DNA from: Brachyspira pilosicoli
GTDB taxonomy: Bacteria > Spirochaetota > Brachyspiria > Brachyspirales > Brachyspiraceae
DNA length: 6,238 nt
Reading direction: 5' to 3'
Assembly (NCBI RefSeq): GCF_019402445.1
Contig: NZ_SRZM01000246.1
Coordinates: 1-6,238, forward strand
The notes beneath the pieces were generated by a model. It did not search any database. It was not told the DNA's origin and was given only the letters and a program-made list of their open reading frames with translations. Made by a program: the position numbers and the translations under genes. Below, piece after piece: positions 1 through 5,025 of the stretch; the stretch's first letter is position 1, and each line of letters opens with the position of its first letter.

Positions 1-784
1 CATCATTATTAATATCAATTAAAGAAAATATTTTATCTATTAAATAAGGCTTTTCCATAAATTTAAGATAAAAATCTTTTAAACATGTACTTCCTTCTAG
101 GTTTATATCAAAATCAAACAATATAGACTTAATCATACAAATATTATCTTTAAATACTAAATTATCTTTTTTATTATTTGAAGTTATACTATGATACAAG
201 TCATTAGATAAGCATATTAATCTCTCTATATCATCCATCTCAATATATTTTAAGCCATTATATTCCAATATATTTTTAGCCGCTTTAAACTCTAATAATT
301 GAACCTTTTTTTCTATATTATCTATTCTACTTGATTGCTCATCTATTTTATTTAATAAAACATTAAATGACTCTCTTACATTTTCGCATACTGCTATTAA
401 TTCTTCATCTACATCTTTTTCTATATTATTGAGTTTATTATTTAAATATATTATCCCCTCATAAGTTATTTTATTTTGCCTTGCTAAAGTTTCTATCATC
501 TTAATAGAAGCATTTTTTACTATAGAATAATTATAATCAATTTCGTATCTTATCTTTCTGTTTTGTCCTGTAATTGTATTTAATATATTTTTTATAAAAC
601 CCTGATTAGCAATAAATTGTGTTCTAGATTTTGAAGCAGTCAATGATGACACAGCATCCATTGTAAGTTCTGTTAATTTAGCATAATTATTCTTATATTC
701 TTCTACATTATTTTCTATATATTCTTCTATTATTTTTTTGTCAGCTTCTTTTATTTTGTTTTCATAGGGAATAGTTAGATTCAT
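1..784 (-). CDS. Partial hypothetical protein, helical/coiled-coil (3' end outside window)
   Basis: Translating the minus strand from the ATG at 784-782 gives 261 uninterrupted codons and no stop before the window edge, so the C-terminus is missing. AAGGAG at 795-790 lies 5 nt before the ATG and a good promoter lies just upstream, which supports both gene and start. The protein begins MNLTIPYENKIKEADKK. It is rich in Lys, Glu, Asn and Ile and has no signal peptide or membrane segment, so it is probably cytoplasmic. Residues about 53-120 hold a distinctive block (QGFIKNILNTITGQNRKIR at 61-79, then an Ala/Ile helix and YLNNKLNNI). Residues about 122-170 look like a coiled coil with heptad-like Ile/Leu/Val spacing (RIDNIEKKVQLLEF). 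The region beyond 180 is not recognisable. From memory, the ITGQN-type block recalls YjcZ/RdcB-like proteins linked to diguanylate-cyclase regulation, but that is a weak impression and I assign no function. Certain as an ORF, unknown in role. Confidence 0.85.
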   Translation of the reverse strand, partial: MNLTIPYENKIKEADKKIIEEYIENNVEEYKNNYAKLTELTMDAVSSLTASKSRTQFIANQGFIKNILNTITGQNRKIRYEIDYNYSIVKNASIKMIETLARQNKITYEGIIYLNNKLNNIEKDVDEELIAVCENVRESFNVLLNKIDEQSSRIDNIEKKVQLLEFKAAKNILEYNGLKYIEMDDIERLICLSNDLYHSITSNNKKDNLVFKDNICMIKSILFDFDINLEGSTCLKDFYLKFMEKPYLIDKIFSLIDINND

Positions 785-806
785 GCATACTCCTTAAAGT
801 GCTTTT

Positions 807-835
807 ATTATACTATTTTTGTAGTTTTTTCACAA
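807..835 (-). promoter_or_regulatory. Sigma-70-type promoter for the left-edge hypothetical gene
   Basis: Read on the minus strand, TTGTGA (835-830) is followed after exactly 17 bp by a perfect TATAAT (812-807). Transcription would begin near 800, only a few bases before the AAGGAG ribosome binding site at 795-790, giving a very short leader. This is the best consensus match in the window. It is predicted from sequence only. Confidence 0.6.
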
Positions 836-897
836 TAAACTATAATATACATAATTTTAATAAATAGCTTTTCAATACAATATAACACTTATTCAGA

Positions 898-925
898 TTG
901 CTTTTTTTTACAAAAATGTTAAAAT
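898..925 (+). promoter_or_regulatory. Putative extended -10 promoter for the Fpg-fold gene
   Basis: TTGCTT (898-903) and TAAAAT (920-925) are 16 bp apart. The -10 hexamer is preceded by TGT (917-919), making an extended -10 (TGTTAAAAT). The start codon at 960 lies 34 bp downstream. The same nine bases recur upstream of mraY and dnaN. The 785-959 gap contains nothing else I can support. The start has only a weak ribosome binding site, GGGG at 947-950, 9 nt from the ATG. Confidence 0.45.
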
Positions 926-959
926 CAAAGTAAACATAATATATACGGGGTTGTAGTTT

Positions 960-1616
960 ATGAAAGAGTTACCATATTTAATTAATTTGATTAATGCATT
1001 GAAGGGCGAGATTTGTTATTCTTATATTAATAATGTTGTTGCTTTAGACAAAAAATATAAAGAGCTTGAAGAAGTTAAAGGACAAAAAATCATAGATGTA
1101 TTAAGACATGGCGGATATATGCATTTTCAATTCTCACAAGATGCTATGCTCGTAGATTTAGGTTCTGGAGGTTCTTTTGTACTTACGGAAAATAACACTT
1201 ATAAAAATGCAATAATAAAATTAGAAACTGATAACGGCAACTTTTTTGTTGTAGATGAAAGTAAAGATAAAGATGATGCTACACATATTATACCTATATG
1301 GAAAGACTATACTACAATGCCTCAAGTAGGTTATGACCCTCTCACTAAGCAATTTAATTATAATTTATTCTGTCAATTACTTGCAGATAATGCCACAACT
1401 GTAGAAAAACTTATTAAAAACCCTCTTATAATAAGCGGTATAGGAGACACTTACGGAGATATAATATTAAAAAGGGCTTCTATCACTAAAAGAACTAAAA
1501 CTACAGATATAAATAAAGCAAAAGCAAGAGAGATTTTTGACGCTATAAAACAAGTATTAAGAGAGGCTTCTGGAAACAGAGATGATGAAGAAGATGGTGA
1601 AGATTCTGAAGATTAA
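960..1616 (+). CDS. Fpg/Nei-fold DNA glycosylase-like protein, degenerate active site, no zinc finger
   Basis: This 218-aa protein aligns by eye with the formamidopyrimidine-DNA glycosylase / endonuclease VIII family along most of its length. The N-terminus MKELPYLINLINALKG matches the MPELPEV start and first helix. LRHGGYMHFQF (48-58) and LVDLGSGGSFVL (64-75) match the beta-sandwich hairpins. YDPLTKQFNYNLF (125-137) followed by LIISGIGDTYGDIILKRASITKR (156-178) matches the helix-two-turn-helix DNA-binding domain. Family enzymes use Pro2 as nucleophile, Glu3, a hairpin Lys, the Asn of GIGN and a C-terminal zinc finger. Here residue 2 is Lys and Glu3 is kept. The hairpin Lys position appears to be Gly, GIGN is GIGD (D163), and the zinc finger is replaced by an acidic tail (DDEEDGEDSED, 208-218). 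Related low-GC Firmicute proteins start MIELPEA, so loss of Pro2 has precedent. It may still bind damaged or branched DNA, but catalysis is doubtful. It lies 108 bp before ssb in the same direction. Fold is fairly sure, activity is not. Confidence 0.8.
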   Translation: MKELPYLINLINALKGEICYSYINNVVALDKKYKELEEVKGQKIIDVLRHGGYMHFQFSQDAMLVDLGSGGSFVLTENNTYKNAIIKLETDNGNFFVVDESKDKDDATHIIPIWKDYTTMPQVGYDPLTKQFNYNLFCQLLADNATTVEKLIKNPLIISGIGDTYGDIILKRASITKRTKTTDINKAKAREIFDAIKQVLREASGNRDDEEDGEDSED

Positions 1617-1698
1617 GTAATTTCTAAAAATTAATAAATTCTTAAAAAATAAAAATAAAATCAGGCATATTTTTTTATAATTTTTGTTTAACTAATAT

Positions 1699-1704
1699 TA
1701 TAAT
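1699..1704 (+). promoter_or_regulatory. Candidate -10 element for ssb
   Basis: A perfect TATAAT sits 20 bp before the ssb start codon. Transcription would begin near 1711, immediately before the AGGAG ribosome binding site at 1712-1716, the same short-leader layout as the left-edge gene. No good -35 is seen at the right distance. Because this A/T-rich gap (1617-1724) yields TATAAT easily (another lies at 1676-1681), ssb could equally be co-transcribed with the upstream Fpg-fold gene. I see no convincing terminator in the gap. Confidence 0.3.
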
Positions 1705-1724
1705 AAAAATTAGGAGTAAAAATT

Positions 1725-2141
1725 ATGTCTGGAAATGCTAATATTATTGTTGTAGAAGGAAGACTAACAAGAGACCCTTCATATATAAAAACTAAAAACG
1801 GTAAATCTTTATGCAAATTTTCTATAGCAAACAATAGATATTATTATGTTAATGGGAGCTTGCAAAAGGAAGTTTACTTTTTTGATTTAATAGCTTGGGG
1901 ATTTACTGCAGAAAAAATTGCTATTAACCTTCTTAAAGGAAGACATATATTAGTAAATGGAGAATTGAGACAAAACTCTTATATTGCTAAAGATGGAACT
2001 AGAAAAAACTCTATTTATATACTTGCCTTAGAAGTAAAAAGTTTAGACAAAAAAACTATAGAAAAAAATAATTATTATAACAATGCAAATAATCAAATTG
2101 TATCAGATGTTATTGAAGATGGTTTGGAGCAAGTATTTTAG
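1725..2141 (+). CDS. ssb: Single-stranded DNA-binding protein SSB
   Basis: A 138-aa protein with one N-terminal OB-fold of the bacterial SSB family, which coats ssDNA during replication, recombination and repair and normally acts as a homotetramer. Recognisable family positions are NIIVVEGRLTRDP (6-18), CKFSIANNRYYY (30-41), FFDLIAWGFTAEKIAINLLKG (52-72, including the conserved Trp) and ILVNGELRQNSY (75-86). The OB domain ends near residue 110. After it come only a short Asn/Tyr-rich linker (NNYYNNANNQ) and an acidic tip ending EDGLEQVF. This length is shorter than the usual 150-180 aa because the linker is reduced. The tip keeps acidic residues and the final Phe, but the usual D-D-D/E-I-P-F becomes L-E-Q-V-F. 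The ATG has AGGAG at 1712-1716, 8 nt upstream. The last ten codons and the stop overlap the 3' end of tmk on the other strand. Confidence 0.95.
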   Translation: MSGNANIIVVEGRLTRDPSYIKTKNGKSLCKFSIANNRYYYVNGSLQKEVYFFDLIAWGFTAEKIAINLLKGRHILVNGELRQNSYIAKDGTRKNSIYILALEVKSLDKKTIEKNNYYNNANNQIVSDVIEDGLEQVF

Positions 2142-2721
2142 TTTGTTTTAATATCTCAATGAGTTCTTTGCTTATATCATCTATGGATTTATCAGCATTT
2201 ATATGATAAATAAAAGGCTCATTAAAACTACTAAATATATTGTCTACTTTTTTTAGATATTCTTCATTTTCAAATCTGTCTATGAAACCTCTTTTTTCCA
2301 TAATTCTATTTAAAGATTTTTCTACAGGCAGATGAAAAATAAAAACTATATCTGGAATTAAAATAAAACTTTCATGCATATTTTTTATTTTTTCTATATC
2401 AATACCCTTAGCACCTTGATAGGCAATAGATGAATACATATATCTATCAAGAACTACGGTTTTACCTTCTTCTAAAGATGGTTTTATCATGAGTCTTATA
2501 TGCTCTTTTCTATCTTCTACAAAAAGCTTTAATTCTCTATCCAAATCCATATCTTTAGAAAGCATAGTATCTCTTAATTTAGCTCCATAATATGCATTAG
2601 TAGGCTCGAAAGTATATATTGTTTCTATATTATTTTCATTTAATGTTTCTGCTAATTTTTTTGCAATAGTAGACTTGCCGCTTCCGTCTATTCCTTCTAT
2701 AACTATTAATTTTCCTTTCAT
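2110..2721 (-). CDS. tmk: Thymidylate kinase (dTMP kinase)
   Basis: Phosphorylates dTMP to dTDP with ATP, the step shared by the salvage and de novo routes to dTTP; cytoplasmic. Numbered from the ATG at 2721 it is 203 aa, normal for the family. Visible motifs are the P-loop IEGIDGSGKST (8-18), FEPTN (38-42) at the position of the family's REP(T/G) nucleotide-binding loop, the DRYMYSSIAYQG signature (92-103), PDIVFIFHLPVEKSLNRI (123-140) and the LID segment EKRGFIDRFE (142-151). The reading frame extends five codons upstream to a GTG at 2736. I prefer the ATG because the conserved domain starts there and GTGAAAG is the nearest purine-rich stretch, but neither start has a strong ribosome binding site. 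The gene begins 49 bp after the mraY stop and is probably co-transcribed with it, perhaps translated partly by coupling. The last nine residues (KILAPNHLQ) are encoded inside the ssb 3' end and look like a non-conserved extension. Confidence 0.93.
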   Translation of the reverse strand: MKGKLIVIEGIDGSGKSTIAKKLAETLNENNIETIYTFEPTNAYYGAKLRDTMLSKDMDLDRELKLFVEDRKEHIRLMIKPSLEEGKTVVLDRYMYSSIAYQGAKGIDIEKIKNMHESFILIPDIVFIFHLPVEKSLNRIMEKRGFIDRFENEEYLKKVDNIFSSFNEPFIYHINADKSIDDISKELIEILKQTKILAPNHLQ

Positions 2722-2770
2722 AAAACTTTCACACACCTACATAAACATATTAAAATATTAACACAATATA

Positions 2771-3919
2771 TTATCTTATTTTTAGAGTTGCTATGCCAAT
2801 CAAAGCAGTTATTATACCTATTATATAAAATCTAAAAACAACCTGCGTTTCTTTCCAGCCAGATTTTTCAAAGTGATGATGCAAAGGAGCCATTTTAAAT
2901 ACCCTTCTTTTAAACAACTTATATGAAAACACCTGCACAACAACACTAAAAGCCTCAGACACATAAACAGCTCCAACTATTAAAAGCAATAGCTCATGCT
3001 TTATAAATAATGCAATTATCCCTAAAACTCCTCCAAGAGATAAGCTTCCAACATCTCCCATAAAAACCTGTGCAGGGTGAGCATTAAACCATAAAAATCC
3101 TAAACCAGCCCCAATCAAAGCCCCCACAAATACAGTAACCTCTCCAGCATCAGATATAAAAGGTATTTTTAAATAAGTGGCAATAAGAGAGTTACCAGAT
3201 ACATAAGAAAGCACCGCAAAAGCCATAGACATTATTATTAAAAGTCCTATAGCTAAACCGTCTAATCCGTCTGTAAGATTAACAGCATTACTCATACTAA
3301 CAACCACAAATATAGAAAAAGGTATATAAAGCATTTTTAAATCTATATACACATTACTTAAAAATGGTATAAATAAAGTAGATGAAGGAACCTGTGCAAC
3401 CTTCACAGCCTCTAAAACACTTATACCTTTCTCCAAATCAAATTTCATTAAAAAAGTAGATTTATCAAAATAATATAAATATATTCCTATTATTAAGCCA
3501 ACTATTACCTGAAACACAATTTTATATTTACCGGGTAATCCCTTAGAGTTTTTGTATTTAATCTTAAGAAAATCATCTAAAAAACCAGCTATAGAAAGTA
3601 TAATTAATGATATTGTAAGAAGTATAATCTTTATATTATCCAATTTACCCCATAATAATATACTTACTAATACACTTCCTACTATAAATATACCGCCCAT
3701 TGTAGGTGTACCAGTTTTAACTAAATGTGTTTCTGGTCCGTCATCTCTTACAACCTGACCAAAATGAAGTCTTTTTAATTTTTCTATTATACTAGGAGCA
3801 AATACTAACACCAAAATTAATGCAGTAGCAACAGCTCCCGCAGTTCTAAAAGTAATATATCTAAAAACATTGAAACCAAAAAAACTCTCTCTAAGCGGAT
3901 AAAAAATCTCATATAGCAT
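2771..3919 (-). CDS. mraY: Phospho-N-acetylmuramoyl-pentapeptide-transferase
   Basis: Transfers phospho-MurNAc-pentapeptide from the UDP precursor to undecaprenyl phosphate, forming lipid I, the first membrane step of peptidoglycan synthesis. The 382-aa protein is an integral membrane protein with about ten hydrophobic segments. It carries the MraY hallmarks in order: HLVKTGTPTMGG (65-76), AGFLDDFLK (111-119, the catalytic Asp pair), GLPGKYK (127-133), NAVNLTDGLDGLA (211-223), FNAHPAQVFMGDVGSLSLGG (278-297) and APLHHHFEKSGWKE (344-357, the triple-His loop). It is slightly longer than the usual 320-360 aa because of a stretch around residues 150-190 (FDKSTFLMKFDLEKG and on) between membrane segments. 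The ATG at 3919 is preceded by AAAGG about 10 nt upstream. Upstream on the same strand is the dehydrogenase gene; downstream is tmk. The usual division-and-wall cluster partners (murE, murF, murD, ftsW) are not adjacent. Confidence 0.97.
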   Translation of the reverse strand: MLYEIFYPLRESFFGFNVFRYITFRTAGAVATALILVLVFAPSIIEKLKRLHFGQVVRDDGPETHLVKTGTPTMGGIFIVGSVLVSILLWGKLDNIKIILLTISLIILSIAGFLDDFLKIKYKNSKGLPGKYKIVFQVIVGLIIGIYLYYFDKSTFLMKFDLEKGISVLEAVKVAQVPSSTLFIPFLSNVYIDLKMLYIPFSIFVVVSMSNAVNLTDGLDGLAIGLLIIMSMAFAVLSYVSGNSLIATYLKIPFISDAGEVTVFVGALIGAGLGFLWFNAHPAQVFMGDVGSLSLGGVLGIIALFIKHELLLLIVGAVYVSEAFSVVVQVFSYKLFKRRVFKMAPLHHHFEKSGWKETQVVFRFYIIGIITALIGIATLKIR

Positions 3920-3961
3920 AAAGTGATAGCCTTTAAATAAAAATATATTATTATAAATGTA

Positions 3962-3970
3962 ATTTTAACA
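3962..3970 (-). promoter_or_regulatory. Alternative extended -10 element upstream of mraY
   Basis: On the minus strand TGTTAAAAT (3970-3962) forms an extended -10 element 42 bp before the mraY ATG. The nearest -35-like hexamer, TTAACT, lies 17 bp further upstream and is only a 4/6 match. Identical nine-base elements precede the Fpg-fold gene and dnaN. It may be a second mraY promoter or a chance A/T match. Confidence 0.3.
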
Positions 3971-3995
3971 AAAATGTAAAATTAGTTAAAAATAA

Positions 3996-4008
3996 ACTAT
4001 TAAATAGT
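3996..4008. repeat. Short perfect palindrome in the mraY upstream region
   Basis: ACTATT and AATAGT form a 6-bp inverted repeat around a single central base. It overlaps the predicted mraY -10 hexamer (4009-4004), where an operator would be expected. It could bind a dimeric regulator, but short palindromes are common in DNA this A/T-rich, so this is only a candidate. Confidence 0.25.
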
Positions 4009-4031
4009 ATTATAAATTTATTTTTTGTCAA
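4004..4031 (-). promoter_or_regulatory. Putative promoter for mraY-tmk
   Basis: On the minus strand a perfect TTGACA (4031-4026) is followed after 16 bp by TACTAT (4009-4004), a 4/6 match to TATAAT. The predicted start near 3997 would give a leader of roughly 78 nt before the mraY ATG. The site lies in the 137-bp gap after the dehydrogenase stop, so mraY-tmk can be expressed independently of the dehydrogenase. I see no strong GC-rich terminator hairpin in the gap, so some read-through is possible. Confidence 0.5.
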
Positions 4032-4056
4032 TAAAAATAATTATGTTAAGTTAATA

Positions 4057-4857
4057 TTATCCTTTTTTCATCATATCCTGATATAAACTATACATTGGAG
4101 AAGGAACCCCAAAACCTCCAGAAACAGGCATAGTTTCGCCCGTAATAAAAGAAGACATATCACTAGCAAAAAATAATACAGCATTTGCTATATCCTCTGT
4201 TGTAGCAGGTCTATTTAATGGTACATTCTTCAAAAAAGATGTTAAAAACTCTTTAGACATATTCTCCATAGCAGCATCAGTTGCAACAAACCCAGGAAGT
4301 ACAGCATTGCATCTTATATTATCTCTAGCATATTGCACAGCTATGTTTTTAGTTAAAAAGTTAATAGCACTTTTTGATATACCATAAGCTAAACGAGATA
4401 TATCTGGAAATAATCCGCCAACAGATGAAATATTAATTATACTTCCTCCCCCATTTGCTTTCATATTTTTTACAGCAGCCTTACAAGGCAAATAAACACT
4501 TTTTATATTTTCATTTACAATTTTAAAAAATGTATCAGTATCTCCATTAACTAAATCTAAATCTTTACTAACATCAGTTGTACCAAAATTATTAACAAGT
4601 ATATCTATTTTACTTTCTTTCTTTATAACATCCTCTACCATAGAAGTAAAAGTTTCTTCTTTTGTAGCATCAAAATAAACAACATCTGCCTTACCGCCAT
4701 TTTTTATAATCTCATCAGCTATTTGTTTGCCAGCATCAAGTCTTCTCACTGCCAAATAAACTTTAGCACCATTTTCTGCCAACTTCTTACTGCATTCCAA
4801 ACCAATACCTCTAGTTGATGAAGTCACTAATGCTATTTTATTTTCTACTAGTTTCAT
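4057..4857 (-). CDS. NADP-dependent 7-alpha-hydroxysteroid dehydrogenase-like SDR
   Basis: A 266-aa classical short-chain dehydrogenase/reductase (usual length 250-270), cytoplasmic. The nucleotide-binding motif is TSSTRGIG (12-19). R38 in LAVRR, after beta-2, favours NADP(H). DILVNNFG (85-92) is the NNAG-type motif. The catalytic set is N117, S145 (NISSVGG), Y158 and K162 (YGISK). From memory, the sequence tracks the characterised clostridial 7-alpha-hydroxysteroid dehydrogenase (C. sardiniense/absonum) almost end to end with unshifted numbering: the start VTSSTRGIG, VYFDA, NGDTDTFF, SVYLP, PDISR, SKSAIN and RCNAVLPG. The C-terminus ENM..EF..SFL..VPLNR continues this match. That enzyme oxidises the 7-alpha-hydroxyl of cholic and chenodeoxycholic acids to 7-oxo products. 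It has Thr at the position of S145; Ser is the commoner SDR residue. The ATG at 4857 has AGGAG 6 nt upstream (4868-4864). The nearest alternative is another SDR oxidoreductase with a different substrate, since specificity cannot be proved from sequence alone. Confidence 0.85.
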   Translation of the reverse strand: MKLVENKIALVTSSTRGIGLECSKKLAENGAKVYLAVRRLDAGKQIADEIIKNGGKADVVYFDATKEETFTSMVEDVIKKESKIDILVNNFGTTDVSKDLDLVNGDTDTFFKIVNENIKSVYLPCKAAVKNMKANGGGSIINISSVGGLFPDISRLAYGISKSAINFLTKNIAVQYARDNIRCNAVLPGFVATDAAMENMSKEFLTSFLKNVPLNRPATTEDIANAVLFFASDMSSFITGETMPVSGGFGVPSPMYSLYQDMMKKG

Positions 4858-4888
4858 AATGTACTCCTTTATTTCAAATCTATCAGTT

Positions 4889-4918
4889 ATAATATATACA
4901 ATATTTTTTATAGGTCAA
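4889..4918 (-). promoter_or_regulatory. Putative promoter for the hydroxysteroid dehydrogenase gene
   Basis: On the minus strand TTGACC (4918-4913, 5/6 to consensus) is followed by TATATT (4896-4891, 16-bp spacer) or TATTAT (4894-4889, 18-bp spacer). Transcription would start near 4882, about 25 nt before the ATG at 4857, leaving room for the AGGAG at 4868-4864. The promoter is divergent from that of dnaN within a 168-bp gap. Confidence 0.45.
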
Positions 4919-4946
4919 TAACATAAATTAATAATATAATAATATA

Positions 4947-4974
4947 TTGTAAAAAAAGTTTTTTATGTTAAAAT
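4947..4974 (+). promoter_or_regulatory. Putative extended -10 promoter for dnaN
   Basis: TTGTAA (4947-4952) and TAAAAT (4969-4974) are separated by 16 bp, and the -10 is preceded by TGT, giving TGTTAAAAT (4966-4974). This matches the architecture upstream of the Fpg-fold gene (same spacer, same -10). The leader would be about 45 nt. A second TATAAT at 5008-5013 is too close to the start codon to leave the ribosome binding site in the transcript. Confidence 0.45.
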
Positions 4975-5025
4975 AATGCCTTATATAAAGTTTTATACGA
5001 TATTTTTTATAATAAAGAGGAAGCG

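Noticed and set aside
786..788. Second ATG on the minus strand just before the left-edge gene's start
   Set aside because: It is in another frame, reaches a stop after eight codons and is too close to the AAGGAG site.
785..959. Possible small RNA or attachment site in the divergent gap
   Set aside because: Only promoter-like elements and ribosome binding sites are visible; there is no stable hairpin, tRNA-like fold or direct repeat.
1678..1712. 8-bp inverted repeat (TAATTTTT / AAAAATTA) reaching the ssb ribosome binding site
   Set aside because: All pairs are A-T with a 19-base loop. It is too weak to argue for a regulatory hairpin in this composition.
2734..2736. Upstream GTG as the tmk start
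   Set aside because: It adds only MCESF ahead of the conserved MKGKLIVIEG start and has no better ribosome binding site. It is not excluded, but the ATG at 2721 is preferred.
3552..3758. Plus-strand open frame of 68 codons inside mraY
   Set aside because: It is antisense to the conserved MraY coding sequence, has no ribosome binding site and its peptide shows no family features.
5008..5013. TATAAT immediately before dnaN as its -10
   Set aside because: Transcription would start at about 5020, losing the GAGG ribosome binding site at 5017-5020.
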